This document shows, in pieces, positions 19,872 through 27,920 of a stretch of DNA of 28,545 nt. This DNA comes from a virus: positions 1 to 28,545 of IMG/VR virus record IMGVR_UViG_3300045119_000242. One strand, 5' to 3'. How positions within the stretch are numbered: position 1 is the stretch's first letter; every line of letters begins with the position of its first letter. The notes under the pieces were generated by a model. That model saw only the letters and a list, made by a program, of their open reading frames with translations. It made no database searches and was not told the DNA's origin. Made by a program: the position numbers and the translations under genes.

Positions 19872-21811
19872 GCCGCGCCTTCGAGCGCATCGAGCCGCGC
19901 CGCGAGCTCTTTGACGGAATTGATCAACGCATAAACCAGATTCCCCGGCGCAAGCGTTGCGACGGTGCCGCCTTTGTCATCGGTGAATTCGCTGACGAGC
20001 TCGGGCATATGCGGCTCGACCTCATCGGCGATCAGCCCGATATACAGGTCACTCGGCTCGTCGCGATGAAACGGGGATCCAGCCCGATAACGATAGCTGA
20101 CTGGTTTAAGCGCGAGGATTGCGTCGAGGCCGCGGGTGTAAGGAGCGATGTCCTGTTTAATATCGCGACCAGAAAAAGTGTTCCAGACGCCACTGTTGTT
20201 GTAAGTATTGGTGCCATTAAAAGCCGCATAACTCACAGATGCAGCCGCGTTTTGCCAATAATATATCCCGCCCGAGCCGCCGCGCGTATAAAATGCGCCG
20301 GGGGAGGCGTCAATAAAGCTTGTGCCGCCGATGGCGATAACGGGGTTCGCTGCGCCGGTCACGGTTAAGTTGCCGGGACCTATTGTCACCGCTCCGGTGG
20401 CGCGGTTGATCGTCAGCGGATAGTCGATGCCAGTGCCCGCATCGTTGTAACGCGCGATCCCAAAGTTCGAGCCCGCGTTGCCAGTGCTTTCCGCTGAACC
20501 GTCACCAAGGTCGATTTCCCAGCGCAGATTTGCGCCTTGGTAGCCCAGCAATTGATTGCGGTTCCCCGCGGCACTTCGCACAGCTAACGCAGACCAACCG
20601 GAAGCGAGGGCAATCGTCAAATTTCCGGTCAGCGTGCCGCCGGTCAGCGGCAAATAAGGCACCGCAGTCGAGATCGTCGCGGGCGTCGTGCCGGTGTTGA
20701 TCGCGATGCCCGCCCCGGCTTGGTATGTCGTCCCGGCGGTTCCCGCCGGGCCTTGCGGCCCGGTGGCGCCCTGCGGTCCTGCGGGTCCGGTGTTGCCCGT
20801 CGCGCCTTGCGGCCCGGTGGCGCCGGTCGGGCCCGTCAAGCCGATCGGGCCTTGCGGGCCCGTCGCTCCGGTCGGCCCCGCGGGCCCGGGAACGGTCGAG
20901 TCGGCGCCCGTCGCGCCTGTCGGCCCGGTGGCGCCCGTGTCGCCTTTCGCCCCTTGCGGCCCGGTGGCGCCCTGCGGCCCGGTGTTGCCGATCGGCCCCG
21001 TCGCGCCGGTCGGCCCCGGCGGCCCCGTCGCCCCGGTCAAGCCGATCGGGCCTTGCGGTCCGGTCGGGCCGATCAGCGAGGTTCCGGGAGTCGGCCAGCC
21101 GCCATTTTTCGGCCCGTAAATGTTATGCGGCACGGTGTCGATGTAGAAATCGCCCGCCTGTCCGACGGTTCCCGGCGGCGCGCCGGTTCCGTGCAACACG
21201 GTATTGCCCGCCGGTCCGGTCGCGCCGGTCGGCCCCGGCGGTCCTTGCGGTCCTGGCGGGCCCGCGGAGCCGCCGCCCCCGGTGATCGGGTTGCCGTTCT
21301 GAAAAAAGCCGCCGCTCGCGTCGATCTTGCCGAGCGCCTTGATGTCCTTGGTCGCGGTCGTGATCGGCGAGTCGAGCGTGACGGTATCGGTCCCCTTGAT
21401 CGTCGCCGCCTTGCTGTTGATCGCCGCGGAATTGCCCGCATTGAGCGCGACAGCCTTTTCGCGGCTGAATTTGAGATTGTCGCCCTCGTCCGTGTAGAGC
21501 CCGACCTCGCCCGGCTTGTATTGCCGCGGGCGCGATTTCTGCTGGCCGGTTGCGACGATGATCGGGTTTGCCCGCTGTCCGGCGATGAAAAGCGCGGTCG
21601 CGTCGGTTCCCGGCGGCGGGTGCGAGTGAATCCCGTAGATGTTTTGCACCGCGACGTTATCGATCCGCTCGGGCGAGCCGTTGACCTCGATCTGCGCCTT
21701 CAAGACCGAGCCGGTGTCGTCCGTCGTGGCGATCCGCACGGGCGCGACGGACATCAGGATCCGGCGATAGAGGCGATCGACCTGCGATTGCAGGGATTGC
21801 GGCGTTATCAT
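19868..21811 (-). CDS. gp45-like baseplate spike fused to collagen repeats and an S74 chaperone
   Basis: A 647-residue protein. ATG 21811 is chosen because it overlaps the gp44 stop (ATGA); an upstream frame to 22129 is antisense-like. Residues 1-175 are a Mu gp45/baseplate assembly V protein ([46 protein letters not shown]), which in Mu ends near 200 residues. Residues 184-203 and 248-360 are Gly-x-y collagen-like repeats, separated by a short module ([19 protein letters not shown]). A beta shaft and an S74 chaperone (547-647: [38 protein letters not shown]) follow. Fusion of a central spike protein to a fibre is unusual; either the fibre is on the spike or the gp45 part is recruited as an anchor. 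Confidence 0.85.
   Translation of the reverse strand: MITPQSLQSQVDRLYRRILMSVAPVRIATTDDTGSVLKAQIEVNGSPERIDNVAVQNIYGIHSHPPPGTDATALFIAGQRANPIIVATGQQKSRPRQYKPGEVGLYTDEGDNLKFSREKAVALNAGNSAAINSKAATIKGTDTVTLDSPITTATKDIKALGKIDASGGFFQNGNPITGGGGSAGPPGPQGPPGPTGATGPAGNTVLHGTGAPPGTVGQAGDFYIDTVPHNIYGPKNGGWPTPGTSLIGPTGPQGPIGLTGATGPPGPTGATGPIGNTGPQGATGPQGAKGDTGATGPTGATGADSTVPGPAGPTGATGPQGPIGLTGPTGATGPQGATGNTGPAGPQGATGPQGPAGTAGTTYQAGAGIAINTGTTPATISTAVPYLPLTGGTLTGNLTIALASGWSALAVRSAAGNRNQLLGYQGANLRWEIDLGDGSAESTGNAGSNFGIARYNDAGTGIDYPLTINRATGAVTIGPGNLTVTGAANPVIAIGGTSFIDASPGAFYTRGGSGGIYYWQNAAASVSYAAFNGTNTYNNSGVWNTFSGRDIKQDIAPYTRGLDAILALKPVSYRYRAGSPFHRDEPSDLYIGLIADEVEPHMPELVSEFTDDKGGTVATLAPGNLVYALINSVKELAARLDALEGAA
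20732..21262. repeat. collagen-like Gly-x-y coding repeats
   Basis: Runs of 9-base units (plus-strand GGCCCGGTGGCGCCC-like blocks) encode about 45 Gly-x-y triplets in the gp45 fusion, in two arrays (21203-21262 and 20732-21070) with a 43-residue non-collagen insert between. Longer near-identical blocks such as CAAGCCGATCGGGCCTTGCG (20837 and 21038) occur within the array, suggesting expansion by recombination. Confidence 0.8.
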
Positions 21812-22989
21812 GGGCTGTTGCCGCTCGCGTCGGGCTTGGTAGGGTTGTTCCCCTGGACATTTTCGAGGAGCGGCGGAAGCGGCTGGAAAACCGTCGGCTC
21901 CGGCTCGAACGCCGATTGCGGCATCAGCATAACGATCGCGTGTTGCCCCATCTCGTCGCGGGTGTAGGAGAGCTGTCCGATCAACCAATTCGCCGACGGC
22001 AATTTGAGCGCGGGGAGGCGGATCGGGGCGAGATGGTTGACATCCCATAGCGTGCCCGCGGTATCGCGCCAGGAATCGGCGGTGACGGTGACGGCTTGCG
22101 AGTGTCCGGCGCGCCGGTTCGCCTCCCATTTCACGCGGGCTTCGAGGATCGGCCCGGTGTTGTCGACCTGTTCGGAGATGATGATCCGGCGCCGGAAGCG
22201 AGGGACTTGATCATCCTTGACGATAACGCCCCGCGGGACATGCCCGCCGCTCTCGGTCGTGAGCCCGAGCGCCGAGGTGTAGAAGCCCTCATATTCCGAG
22301 AATCGCTCGTCCATCGTGAACGTCACTTCGGCTTGCTCGACGTTGGCGCCTTGCACAAAGCCGCTCGCCATCTTTTGCGATCCGGCTTTCGCGAGCTGCA
22401 GCGTCCCATCGGGCAGATCGTAGGCGACGAGGGATGAATAGCGGGTGATCCGATCGATGATCTCCCAAGGCGTCTCGCCCAAATTGATGTTGAATTGCGG
22501 GATCTCTTTGCCGGGCCCGTCGAGGCTCGACACCGTGACCCCGTAGGGCTTGGCGAGCTGCTGCGCGATCGCCAGCGTCGTCCCGCCGAGGATCTGATAG
22601 GTCGGATTCTCCTTGTCGCCGACGAAGGCGGCGCAGTCGACCAGATCGGAGCTCTTGCTGCGCCCGGTGATTTTGACGGTATGGGCCCGCGAGCTGACGA
22701 TCGCCGTGTAGCGGTCGATCCAGCCGGTAATGACGAGATCGCCGCCGATTTTGACCTGACAGGCATCGCCCGGCTTGATCGCGATATCGGTCGACGGGCT
22801 CGGATAGTGCTCCGTCACCTGTACCTCGAAATTCGCCGGGATCGTCCCCATCGTGCGGTTGACGGCGGCGCGTTGCCAGCCGCCCCATTCCTTGCCGCCG
22901 ATGATCAATGTGAGCGTGTCCGGGCCCGTCGCCTTTGGTTTGGGCGCCGCGGCTGTTACCTCGAGATCGTCGAGAACGGCGTCGACCAT
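21808..22989 (-). CDS. Mu gp44 (P)-like baseplate hub protein
   Basis: A 393-residue protein of the phage late-control D/gp44 family. N-terminal [20 protein letters not shown], then [60 protein letters not shown] and the closing [20 protein letters not shown] are typical. It forms the trimeric hub that bears the spike and surrounds the tape measure. A short Ala/Pro/Lys N-terminal tail (about 20 residues) precedes the domain. Its stop overlaps the gp45 start and its start overlaps the upstream stop. Confidence 0.88.
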   Translation of the reverse strand: MVDAVLDDLEVTAAAPKPKATGPDTLTLIIGGKEWGGWQRAAVNRTMGTIPANFEVQVTEHYPSPSTDIAIKPGDACQVKIGGDLVITGWIDRYTAIVSSRAHTVKITGRSKSSDLVDCAAFVGDKENPTYQILGGTTLAIAQQLAKPYGVTVSSLDGPGKEIPQFNINLGETPWEIIDRITRYSSLVAYDLPDGTLQLAKAGSQKMASGFVQGANVEQAEVTFTMDERFSEYEGFYTSALGLTTESGGHVPRGVIVKDDQVPRFRRRIIISEQVDNTGPILEARVKWEANRRAGHSQAVTVTADSWRDTAGTLWDVNHLAPIRLPALKLPSANWLIGQLSYTRDEMGQHAIVMLMPQSAFEPEPTVFQPLPPLLENVQGNNPTKPDASGNSP

Positions 22990-23549
22990 CAGCGGGACAG
23001 CGCCGGGAATTCGAGCGGCATAAAGAGCGGATGCGGCGGATCAGCCGAGGCGACGAGCTCGGGCTCGCGGCTGGTGTCCTGATAGAGAGTCCATGCCTCC
23101 GCGAGCGATGGCATCGAGACGCGCGTCGTGACGTCGACGAGGGCGGCGAGATTGGCGCCGCGGACGGCCAGATCGAGGGCGACGGCGGCGCGCAGCGTGC
23201 GAAGCGCCTGATAGGTTGCATCGCGCATCGCGTCGGCGGCGCGGATCGCCTCGGCGTCGAGCGCGTCGCAGACCAAGAGGCGCAGCGATTGCGCGTCCTG
23301 ATACGAGATCGGCTGGTAAAGCTTGGCGGCGCGTCCGAGCGCGGAACAAGCGGCACAACGTAGCGTCGAGGCGAGCGCCTGTTGCACCTTCCTGGCTCGA
23401 TCGGCGAGCGGACCCTTTCCGGGGAGCGGCGGCGGCATCCAGCCCGCCAGCGGCAGCAGCAGGCGGATCGCGTCCGCCGGATCCGCCGTCGCGTCGGACA
23501 ATGCCGTCGCGAGATCGACGGCGGCGGCCCCGAATGCTTCAGCCGTCAC
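22989..23549 (-). CDS. C-terminal half of Mu gpN (gp43)-like DNA circularization protein
   Basis: A 186-residue ORF starting at GTG 23549 (GTGA overlap with an open stretch upstream). It matches the C-terminal part of gpN proteins: SLRLLVCDALDAEAIRAADA, QALRTLRAAVALDLAVRGAN, a LAALVDVTTRVSMPSLAEAW helix and the LYQDTSREPELVASADPPHP end. The N-terminal part is in a separate ORF, 23632-24444, in another frame with 82 bases between. Family members are usually one protein of about 450-500 residues. There is no good ribosome site, so translation may depend on coupling or a frameshift. Confidence 0.72.
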   Translation of the reverse strand: MTAEAFGAAAVDLATALSDATADPADAIRLLLPLAGWMPPPLPGKGPLADRARKVQQALASTLRCAACSALGRAAKLYQPISYQDAQSLRLLVCDALDAEAIRAADAMRDATYQALRTLRAAVALDLAVRGANLAALVDVTTRVSMPSLAEAWTLYQDTSREPELVASADPPHPLFMPLEFPALSR

Positions 23550-23631
23550 CGCTGGCGCACCGCTGCTAACCGCCTACGGGGCGGAACGGGTCCGCCGGTA
23601 GGGTAGTGGCGGGGATCCCCTTCCATGCGCC
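23550..23631 (-). other. junction between the two gpN halves
   Basis: The first half ends at TAG (23634-23632). The second half begins at GTG 23549, after an in-frame TAG a few codons upstream. In the third frame a stretch is open throughout and ends at TGA 23548-23546, which overlaps that GTG. It contains an ATG at 23626 and could encode a 26-residue peptide (MEGDPRHYPTGGPVPP...). The junction could be a degraded or frameshifted linker or a coupled micro-gene. Confidence 0.5.
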
Positions 23632-24444
23632 CTACAGCGCCCCAGCGGCGCCGTTGAGCGTGTCGGCGGCATCGAGCACGGCTTGCCGCGTCGTGATCGA
23701 GGCGGACAGCGCCGAGGCGACGGTCGAGCCGATCGGGAGGAGCGTCCCGCGGCGCCCGCTGGAATAGCGCCCATAGTAGCCCGACAGCCCGGCGACGGCA
23801 TTCAACGAGCGCGTCGCATCGTCGACCAGATTGACCGCTGTCGTCGCATAGCCCGAGATCGAGCTCACAGAGACGGCGGGAACAATCGAGACATCGGCGA
23901 GCGAGCGCCCGAGATCCGATGTCGAGGCGGCGTCGAGCCCGCTCGCGGCGGCGTCGACAGCCTCGCCGGTTGCCGTCTGCGATTGCGGAAAGGTGAGCTC
24001 GCCCGCGACGATGAATTGAAAGGCGATCTCGACGAGGCGCCCGCGCTCGCGGCGATCGGTCGTCGAGAAATCGACGAGCACGCACTCGACCGAGCCGAAT
24101 GTCGGATGCACCAGCGTCCCGGCGCCCGCTGTTTCGCAAGCCCGGATCATCGCGTTGCGTTGCTGGTACACGTCATCGCCGACGAGGAAAGCTTGAAAGG
24201 CGAAGCGCCGCGGCAGGCGGCCGAGATCCTCGATCCATACGGTGTCGCGGTAGGGATATTCATGCGGCACGGTGCGGCGCCCCGCGTGCGTCTCGGCGGC
24301 ATCCATGACAAAGCCGACGCCGCGCCAGGATCCGGGCTGCAGTTGCTCCCACCACGACGAGTCGAGCCAGGACGCGCCGCTCTGATCGGTTTGGAGCCGA
24401 GAGCCTGCGGTCTGAACAAGCGGGCCGATCCCTAAGTCGCTCAT
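23632..24444 (-). CDS. N-terminal half of Mu gpN (gp43)-like DNA circularization protein
   Basis: A 270-residue ORF, ATG 24444 overlapping the tape measure stop. It carries the family's DNA-circularization N-terminal domain: GVGFVMDAAETHAGRRTVPH, EYPYRDTVWIEDLGRLPRRF, FQAFLVGDDVYQQRNAMIRA, LVHPTFGSVECVLVDFSTTD and RLVEIAFQF. Despite the old name, the Mu protein is a baseplate/tail component. Here the reading frame ends soon after the helical middle, and the C-terminal region is encoded separately (22989-23549). As a natural split or a broken gene it is unusual. Confidence 0.82.
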   Translation of the reverse strand: MSDLGIGPLVQTAGSRLQTDQSGASWLDSSWWEQLQPGSWRGVGFVMDAAETHAGRRTVPHEYPYRDTVWIEDLGRLPRRFAFQAFLVGDDVYQQRNAMIRACETAGAGTLVHPTFGSVECVLVDFSTTDRRERGRLVEIAFQFIVAGELTFPQSQTATGEAVDAAASGLDAASTSDLGRSLADVSIVPAVSVSSISGYATTAVNLVDDATRSLNAVAGLSGYYGRYSSGRRGTLLPIGSTVASALSASITTRQAVLDAADTLNGAAGAL

Positions 24445-26753
24445 ACGTTCTGCAATTGCTGCTGTTCGACGCGGGGCGGGTTGAGGTTGATTCCGGCGCC
24501 CGCCGCGGAGGCGGTGACGCTCGCCCCCGGCGGCGGGTTGCGATGCGTGATGTTCACGTCGACCGAGCCCGAGACGGGCGGGCCTCCGGTGACTTGCGCC
24601 GGGGCGCCGCTCGCCTGCGGCGGCATTTGGGCGGCAGGCGCGGCGGCTTGCGGCGGCGCGGCGGCTTGCTGCGGCATCCGGGCGGCAGGCGCGGCGGCTT
24701 GCTGCGGCGTGGCGGCGGCAAGCCCGGCGGCTTGGCGCGCATATTTCAGCCGATCCGGCCCGGTCATGTACGGCGTTACGACCCGGCTACCGATGCGCGT
24801 GCCAAAGTATTTCGGGATGACATCGGCGGGCGTCTCGAATTCCTTGTGCGTGACGCGGCTCGCCGCCTCGATCCCCTGCGTTTCCTTCAAGTGAGCGAGG
24901 AAACCGGCGTATTTGCCGGTTAGCTCATGCTTCAGAAAGCCGACATTCGCCGCATGAGAATGCGGGTCGAGCCCCTGTTCTGCCGACCACTTTTCAAAGT
25001 CGACGCGGCGCGAGCCGGTCCATTGCCCATAGCCGAGCCCGCCGCGCCCCGAGATCGGGCGCCCTTCCTGCAGGCTCTTAAATCCGGCGCTCTCATATCC
25101 GAGGTTGCCGACAAGGCCCGCGGCTTGATCGCGGGTGAGGCCCAGCGAGGTTTCCAGATCCGCGACGATACCGCCCGCGCGTTGCTGATAGAGCGATCCG
25201 GCTTTCGCGGGCCCGGCGACGTTCGCCGTGCTCGTCGGCGTCGCCTCCCCGGCGCCGCCTTCCGCGGGCGTTGCCGCGGCGGGCGTCGGCCCGGCGGGCG
25301 GCGTGTAGGAGGCGGGCGTCGGCGCCGCGGCGGTCGCGGGCGCGGGCGCTCGCATCCCGCCCATGCGCCCCGGCCCGCGTGCGGACGGCGGAGCTGGTGC
25401 GGTCGTGCCAGCGGGCGGCGCAGCCGTTGCGGGCGCCGGGTTGCCGCCGAGATCCAGCACCGGGCCCGCCGGGGAGGGCGCAGCAGGCGCCCCAGGCGCC
25501 CCCGCCGGGGAGGGCGCAGGCGTGCCGCCGAGCACCGGGCCAGCGTTGGGCGTCCCCGCGGCTGGCGGCGGCGCCAGTGGATTCTTATCGGTCGGGAAAT
25601 AGCCCTCGGCCCAAGGCGCTTTGCCTTTCATGATGTTCTGAAATGATTTCCACAAACCCGCGCCGGGCGCGAGGTTGCCCGGATCGGCGATGACCGACTT
25701 AGCCCCTTCGTAGGCGGCGAACAGGGCGGCGAGCGGCGCGAGCGCGCGCGTAATCGTCAGGCCAAGGGTTGCAACGCTGGTTGTCAGCGATGCCACGGCA
25801 CCGACCGCCTTGATCCCGATCTGCAGAGCGAACAGTCCGCCGAGCGCGGTCACGGCGATGCCGATCGCGTCGAGCGCGACGATCACCGCCGGTTTGTGAT
25901 TCCGGACAAGCTCCGACATCCAGTTGAGAACCGGCGTGAAGTACGGCGCCAGCATCGCGCCCATATCCTCGCCGAGACGGCTAAACGCGACGTTGACCTC
26001 GCTCAGAGCGTCGTGGAATTGATGCAGACCGTCGATCTGTTCTTTCGTCAGCGCGCCGTATTTCGCCGCCTCCGCCTCCGCCTCTTGCCTCGTTTTTCCG
26101 GCGAGGCGGTATTGTTCCACGACATCGAACAGCGCGCGCCCGCCGAGCTCGGTCGCCACAGTCTCGCGGTCGCGGGCATCCGTGATCTTGCTGATCCGGT
26201 CGATCTCGTCGCCTTCAAGATCGACAGCGTTGCGTAAGTTGCCGTTGTTGTCGCGGAGCGCGATCCCGAGATTTCTCAACCGCTGCGCCGCGACGGCATT
26301 GCGCCCGAGAAAGGCGTCGTAACTCGTTTTCGCGACGTTTTTCAGCGACTCCGTCATCGTGTCGGCGGATCCGCCTGCGATGCGGAACCCGTTTTGCATC
26401 GTCTGCAGGCGTTGCGTCGTGGTGTTGACGTAGGACGAATCGAGCTGCAGAGCCCGAGCAAAATTCGCGGTCGATTCGGCGAGCTTTGCCATCCCGGCGA
26501 GCGAGGCCGCTCCGGTGATCGTGCCGAGCACCGGGACGATGCGCGCCAGCGAACTGAACGCGGTCCCCGCCGCGCTCCCGATCTCGCCAAAGCCCTCCGC
26601 AACCTTTTTTAGCCCGCTGGAATCGACGATGCGCGCGAGTTGCCGCTGTTGCCGCTCGATCGGCGCGCGCATCTGCTGAATGCGGCGCGTGATCGCTTCG
26701 AGGGTTTTCGTCGCCTCGTCGACAACGGAAAAGGTGACGCTGTAACCAGCCAT
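24441..26753 (-). CDS. tape measure protein with embedded tail lysozyme domain
   Basis: A 770-residue protein and the longest gene here. Residues 1-285 are helical with coiled coil (ATKTLEAITRRIQQMRAPIE). Residues 286-348 are hydrophobic (probable membrane segments: PAVIVALDAIGIAVTALGGL). Residues 394-513 are a Pro/Ala/Gly linker. Residues 518-675 form a phage tail lysozyme-type domain (DQAAGLVGNLGYESAGF, GGLGYGQWTG, YFGTRIGSRVV) with Glu554 in the catalytic position. Residues 676-725 are an Ala/Pro/Gln repeat. The protein sets tail length and probably helps open peptidoglycan during DNA entry. It is flanked by the chaperone and gpN genes, as in Mu. Confidence 0.88.
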   Translation of the reverse strand: MAGYSVTFSVVDEATKTLEAITRRIQQMRAPIERQQRQLARIVDSSGLKKVAEGFGEIGSAAGTAFSSLARIVPVLGTITGAASLAGMAKLAESTANFARALQLDSSYVNTTTQRLQTMQNGFRIAGGSADTMTESLKNVAKTSYDAFLGRNAVAAQRLRNLGIALRDNNGNLRNAVDLEGDEIDRISKITDARDRETVATELGGRALFDVVEQYRLAGKTRQEAEAEAAKYGALTKEQIDGLHQFHDALSEVNVAFSRLGEDMGAMLAPYFTPVLNWMSELVRNHKPAVIVALDAIGIAVTALGGLFALQIGIKAVGAVASLTTSVATLGLTITRALAPLAALFAAYEGAKSVIADPGNLAPGAGLWKSFQNIMKGKAPWAEGYFPTDKNPLAPPPAAGTPNAGPVLGGTPAPSPAGAPGAPAAPSPAGPVLDLGGNPAPATAAPPAGTTAPAPPSARGPGRMGGMRAPAPATAAAPTPASYTPPAGPTPAAATPAEGGAGEATPTSTANVAGPAKAGSLYQQRAGGIVADLETSLGLTRDQAAGLVGNLGYESAGFKSLQEGRPISGRGGLGYGQWTGSRRVDFEKWSAEQGLDPHSHAANVGFLKHELTGKYAGFLAHLKETQGIEAASRVTHKEFETPADVIPKYFGTRIGSRVVTPYMTGPDRLKYARQAAGLAAATPQQAAAPAARMPQQAAAPPQAAAPAAQMPPQASGAPAQVTGGPPVSGSVDVNITHRNPPPGASVTASAAGAGINLNPPRVEQQQLQNV
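24629..24701. repeat. 51-bp spaced direct repeat in the tape measure tail
   Basis: A 22-base G/C-rich unit at 24629-24650 recurs at 24680-24701, in frame (17 codons). It encodes the Ala/Pro/Gln-rich C-terminal repeat of the tape measure protein. Such in-frame repeats may alter tail-protein length without loss of frame. Confidence 0.65.
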
Positions 26754-26757
26754 CAGA

Positions 26758-27236
26758 TCATCCGTCGCTGCGTCGGCTGGCGATGATCCGGTTTGTCTGT
26801 TCGAGCCACCAGAGGAGCTCCGTCCCGGTCAGCTCGAAACCCGCGCGCGGCCCCCATCCCCAAAACCGGCTCAGGTCGGCGATCAGCTCTCGATAATTGA
26901 CGGGCCACCGCTCAAAAATCGCGCTAAAAAATCGGAGCCCTCCCGGACCTGTGAAATCCGCATCCGCTCGACGATGGCAACGTTCACCTTCGCGGCGCCC
27001 GCGACGAGCGCGATCTGATATTTGCGGACGGCGCTCGGGTGCATCCCGTTCGCGAGCTCGCGCTCGGCAATCTCGACCGCTTTTGCGGATGGTTCTTCGA
27101 GATGCAGCGTCGAATAGCGGTTGTCGTTGATCACGATCGCCGGTTCGATCTCGATGTCGAGGGTCTGCGGCTCCGTCGTCATGAGCACGTTGTCGGGATT
27201 GAGCTTGCCGCCGTTGAGGCGCGCTGAGTCGCTCAT
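26758..27236 (-). CDS. frameshift product gp41-GpE-like (tail chaperone long form, 159 aa)
   Basis: The gp41 frame leads at T TTT TTA (26931-26925) into the -1 frame, which stays open to TGA 26758. This adds 55 residues (SAIFERWPVNYRELIADLSR, FWGWGPRAGFELTGTELLWW, LEQTNRIIASRRSDG) with the GpE/T-type pattern (W-P, FGW-like, LT-x-x-EL-x-W). In lambda (G/GT) and P2-like phages a minority of ribosomes make the long form, which recruits the tape measure protein. The long frame that continues upstream in this register is antisense-like and not coding. The frame, site and context agree. Confidence 0.82.
26883..27236 (-). CDS. Mu gp41-type tail assembly chaperone (short form)
   Basis: A 117-residue protein. 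ATG 27236 lies 2 bases after the tube stop. The core (IVINDNRYSTLHLEEPSAKA, VEIAERELANGMHPSAVRKY, QIALVAGA, RISQVREGSDFLARFLSG) is the gp41/E/14 tail chaperone family. It binds the tape measure protein before the tube polymerises. Near its end is a slippery heptamer that makes the long form. A paralogue lies at 1404-1751. Confidence 0.86.
   Translation of the reverse strand: MSDSARLNGGKLNPDNVLMTTEPQTLDIEIEPAIVINDNRYSTLHLEEPSAKAVEIAERELANGMHPSAVRKYQIALVAGAAKVNVAIVERMRISQVREGSDFLARFLSGGPSIIES
26925..26931 (-). other. slippery heptamer for programmed -1 frameshift (T TTT TTA)
   Basis: Read on the minus strand, zero-frame codons GAT TTT TTA contain T TTT TTA, a canonical X XXY YYZ site. GGGAGGG (26944-26938) ends 6 bases upstream, a ribosome-site-like element of the kind that stimulates -1 slippage in dnaX. 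After slippage the next codon is AGC in the GpE-like frame. Confidence 0.82.
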
Positions 27237-27238
27237 GG

Positions 27239-27604
27239 TTATTGCTCCGCGACGGAGACGCCATCGAAGCGGACCTCGAACGTCCCCTCGGCGGCTTTGA
27301 CTTCGAGCGCGGCGGTGTTCCACATATTCGAGCCGCCGACGATCTTGCCGTTGGCGAGCGAGACGAGAACCTCGACGCACCGCATGTCGTTAAAATCGCC
27401 GACGGTGATCGATCCGGAGTCCCGCAGCGTCGCTTGGATATAGCCCTGTATCGGGACTTCACTGAAACCGTGAACGGTGTCGAGCCCGACGAGCGTCTCG
27501 CGTTTCCAGCGCGCCGGGCTCCAAGTGACATCTGACACCACCATGTAAGCGGTGCCATCAATGCTAATTCCTGTGATTCCAGCGAGTCTCTCACAAGCGG
27601 CCAT
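27239..27604 (-). CDS. Mu gpM-like tail tube protein
   Basis: A 121-residue protein, the usual length for the family (about 118). Visible: RLAGITGISIDGTAYMVVSD, WSPARWKRETLVGLDTVHGF, EVPIQGYIQATLRDSGSITV and VGDFNDMRCVEVLVSLANGK. It polymerises to form the inner tail tube. The ribosome site is very strong (AAGGAGGAGG, about 6 bases upstream), consistent with the high copy number of tubes. Its start overlaps the upstream small gene by 14 bases. Confidence 0.9.
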   Translation of the reverse strand: MAACERLAGITGISIDGTAYMVVSDVTWSPARWKRETLVGLDTVHGFSEVPIQGYIQATLRDSGSITVGDFNDMRCVEVLVSLANGKIVGGSNMWNTAALEVKAAEGTFEVRFDGVSVAEQ

Positions 27605-27920
27605 TCGAACCTCCTCCTTTCAAAATTTTGCGACGATAGGCGCGGGCATACGCGACTCGCTTGTCTCGATGCCGCGCGTAGGACGCACGATTTGCGGCGC
27701 GGACAGGTTCCGGATCCGCGGCATATTTGGCGCGGCGCCGCTCGTTGAGGGTATCGATACGGCGAGCGCGCCACCGCGCAAACCTTGCGGCCCGTTTCAC
27801 GGGATCGCGACGCTTCTCGCTCTCACGCGAGGATGTAAGCGCCCGGTCCGGATGACGGGCGCGCCATCGCGCGGTAGCTAGGCGTTGCCGCTCGCGACGG
27901 CGTTCCGGATCGCGAATCAT
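27591..27920 (-). CDS. Arg-rich helical protein inserted between sheath and tube genes (109 aa)
   Basis: ATG 27920 overlaps the sheath stop (ATGA); a longer frame to 28124 is within the sheath gene. The protein is about one-third Arg/Lys, with repeated units of the form RxxxARWRARHPD, RAARFARWRARRID, AKYAADPEPVRAANRASYA, RHRDKRVAYARAYRRK. Such helical Tyr/Trp-Arg repeats resemble the N-terminal parts of phage HNH/endonuclease VII-type proteins, but no HNH or zinc site follows. It could be a truncated homing-type endonuclease or a DNA/RNA-binding moron. It lies between the two most conserved adjacent tail genes. Confidence 0.62.
   Translation of the reverse strand: MIRDPERRRERQRLATARWRARHPDRALTSSRESEKRRDPVKRAARFARWRARRIDTLNERRRAKYAADPEPVRAANRASYARHRDKRVAYARAYRRKILKGGGSNGRL

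Noticed and set aside
20720-21967. Plus-strand ORFs, including a Gly/Pro/Val repetitive frame (20688-21119)
   Set aside because: These are antisense readings of the collagen repeat and gp45/gp44 genes; the repeated look comes from the Gly-x-y coding.
26883-27774. Long minus frame to 27774 ending in the GpE-like part
   Set aside because: The upstream part is a shadow of the tube gene; only the part after the slippery site is coding.
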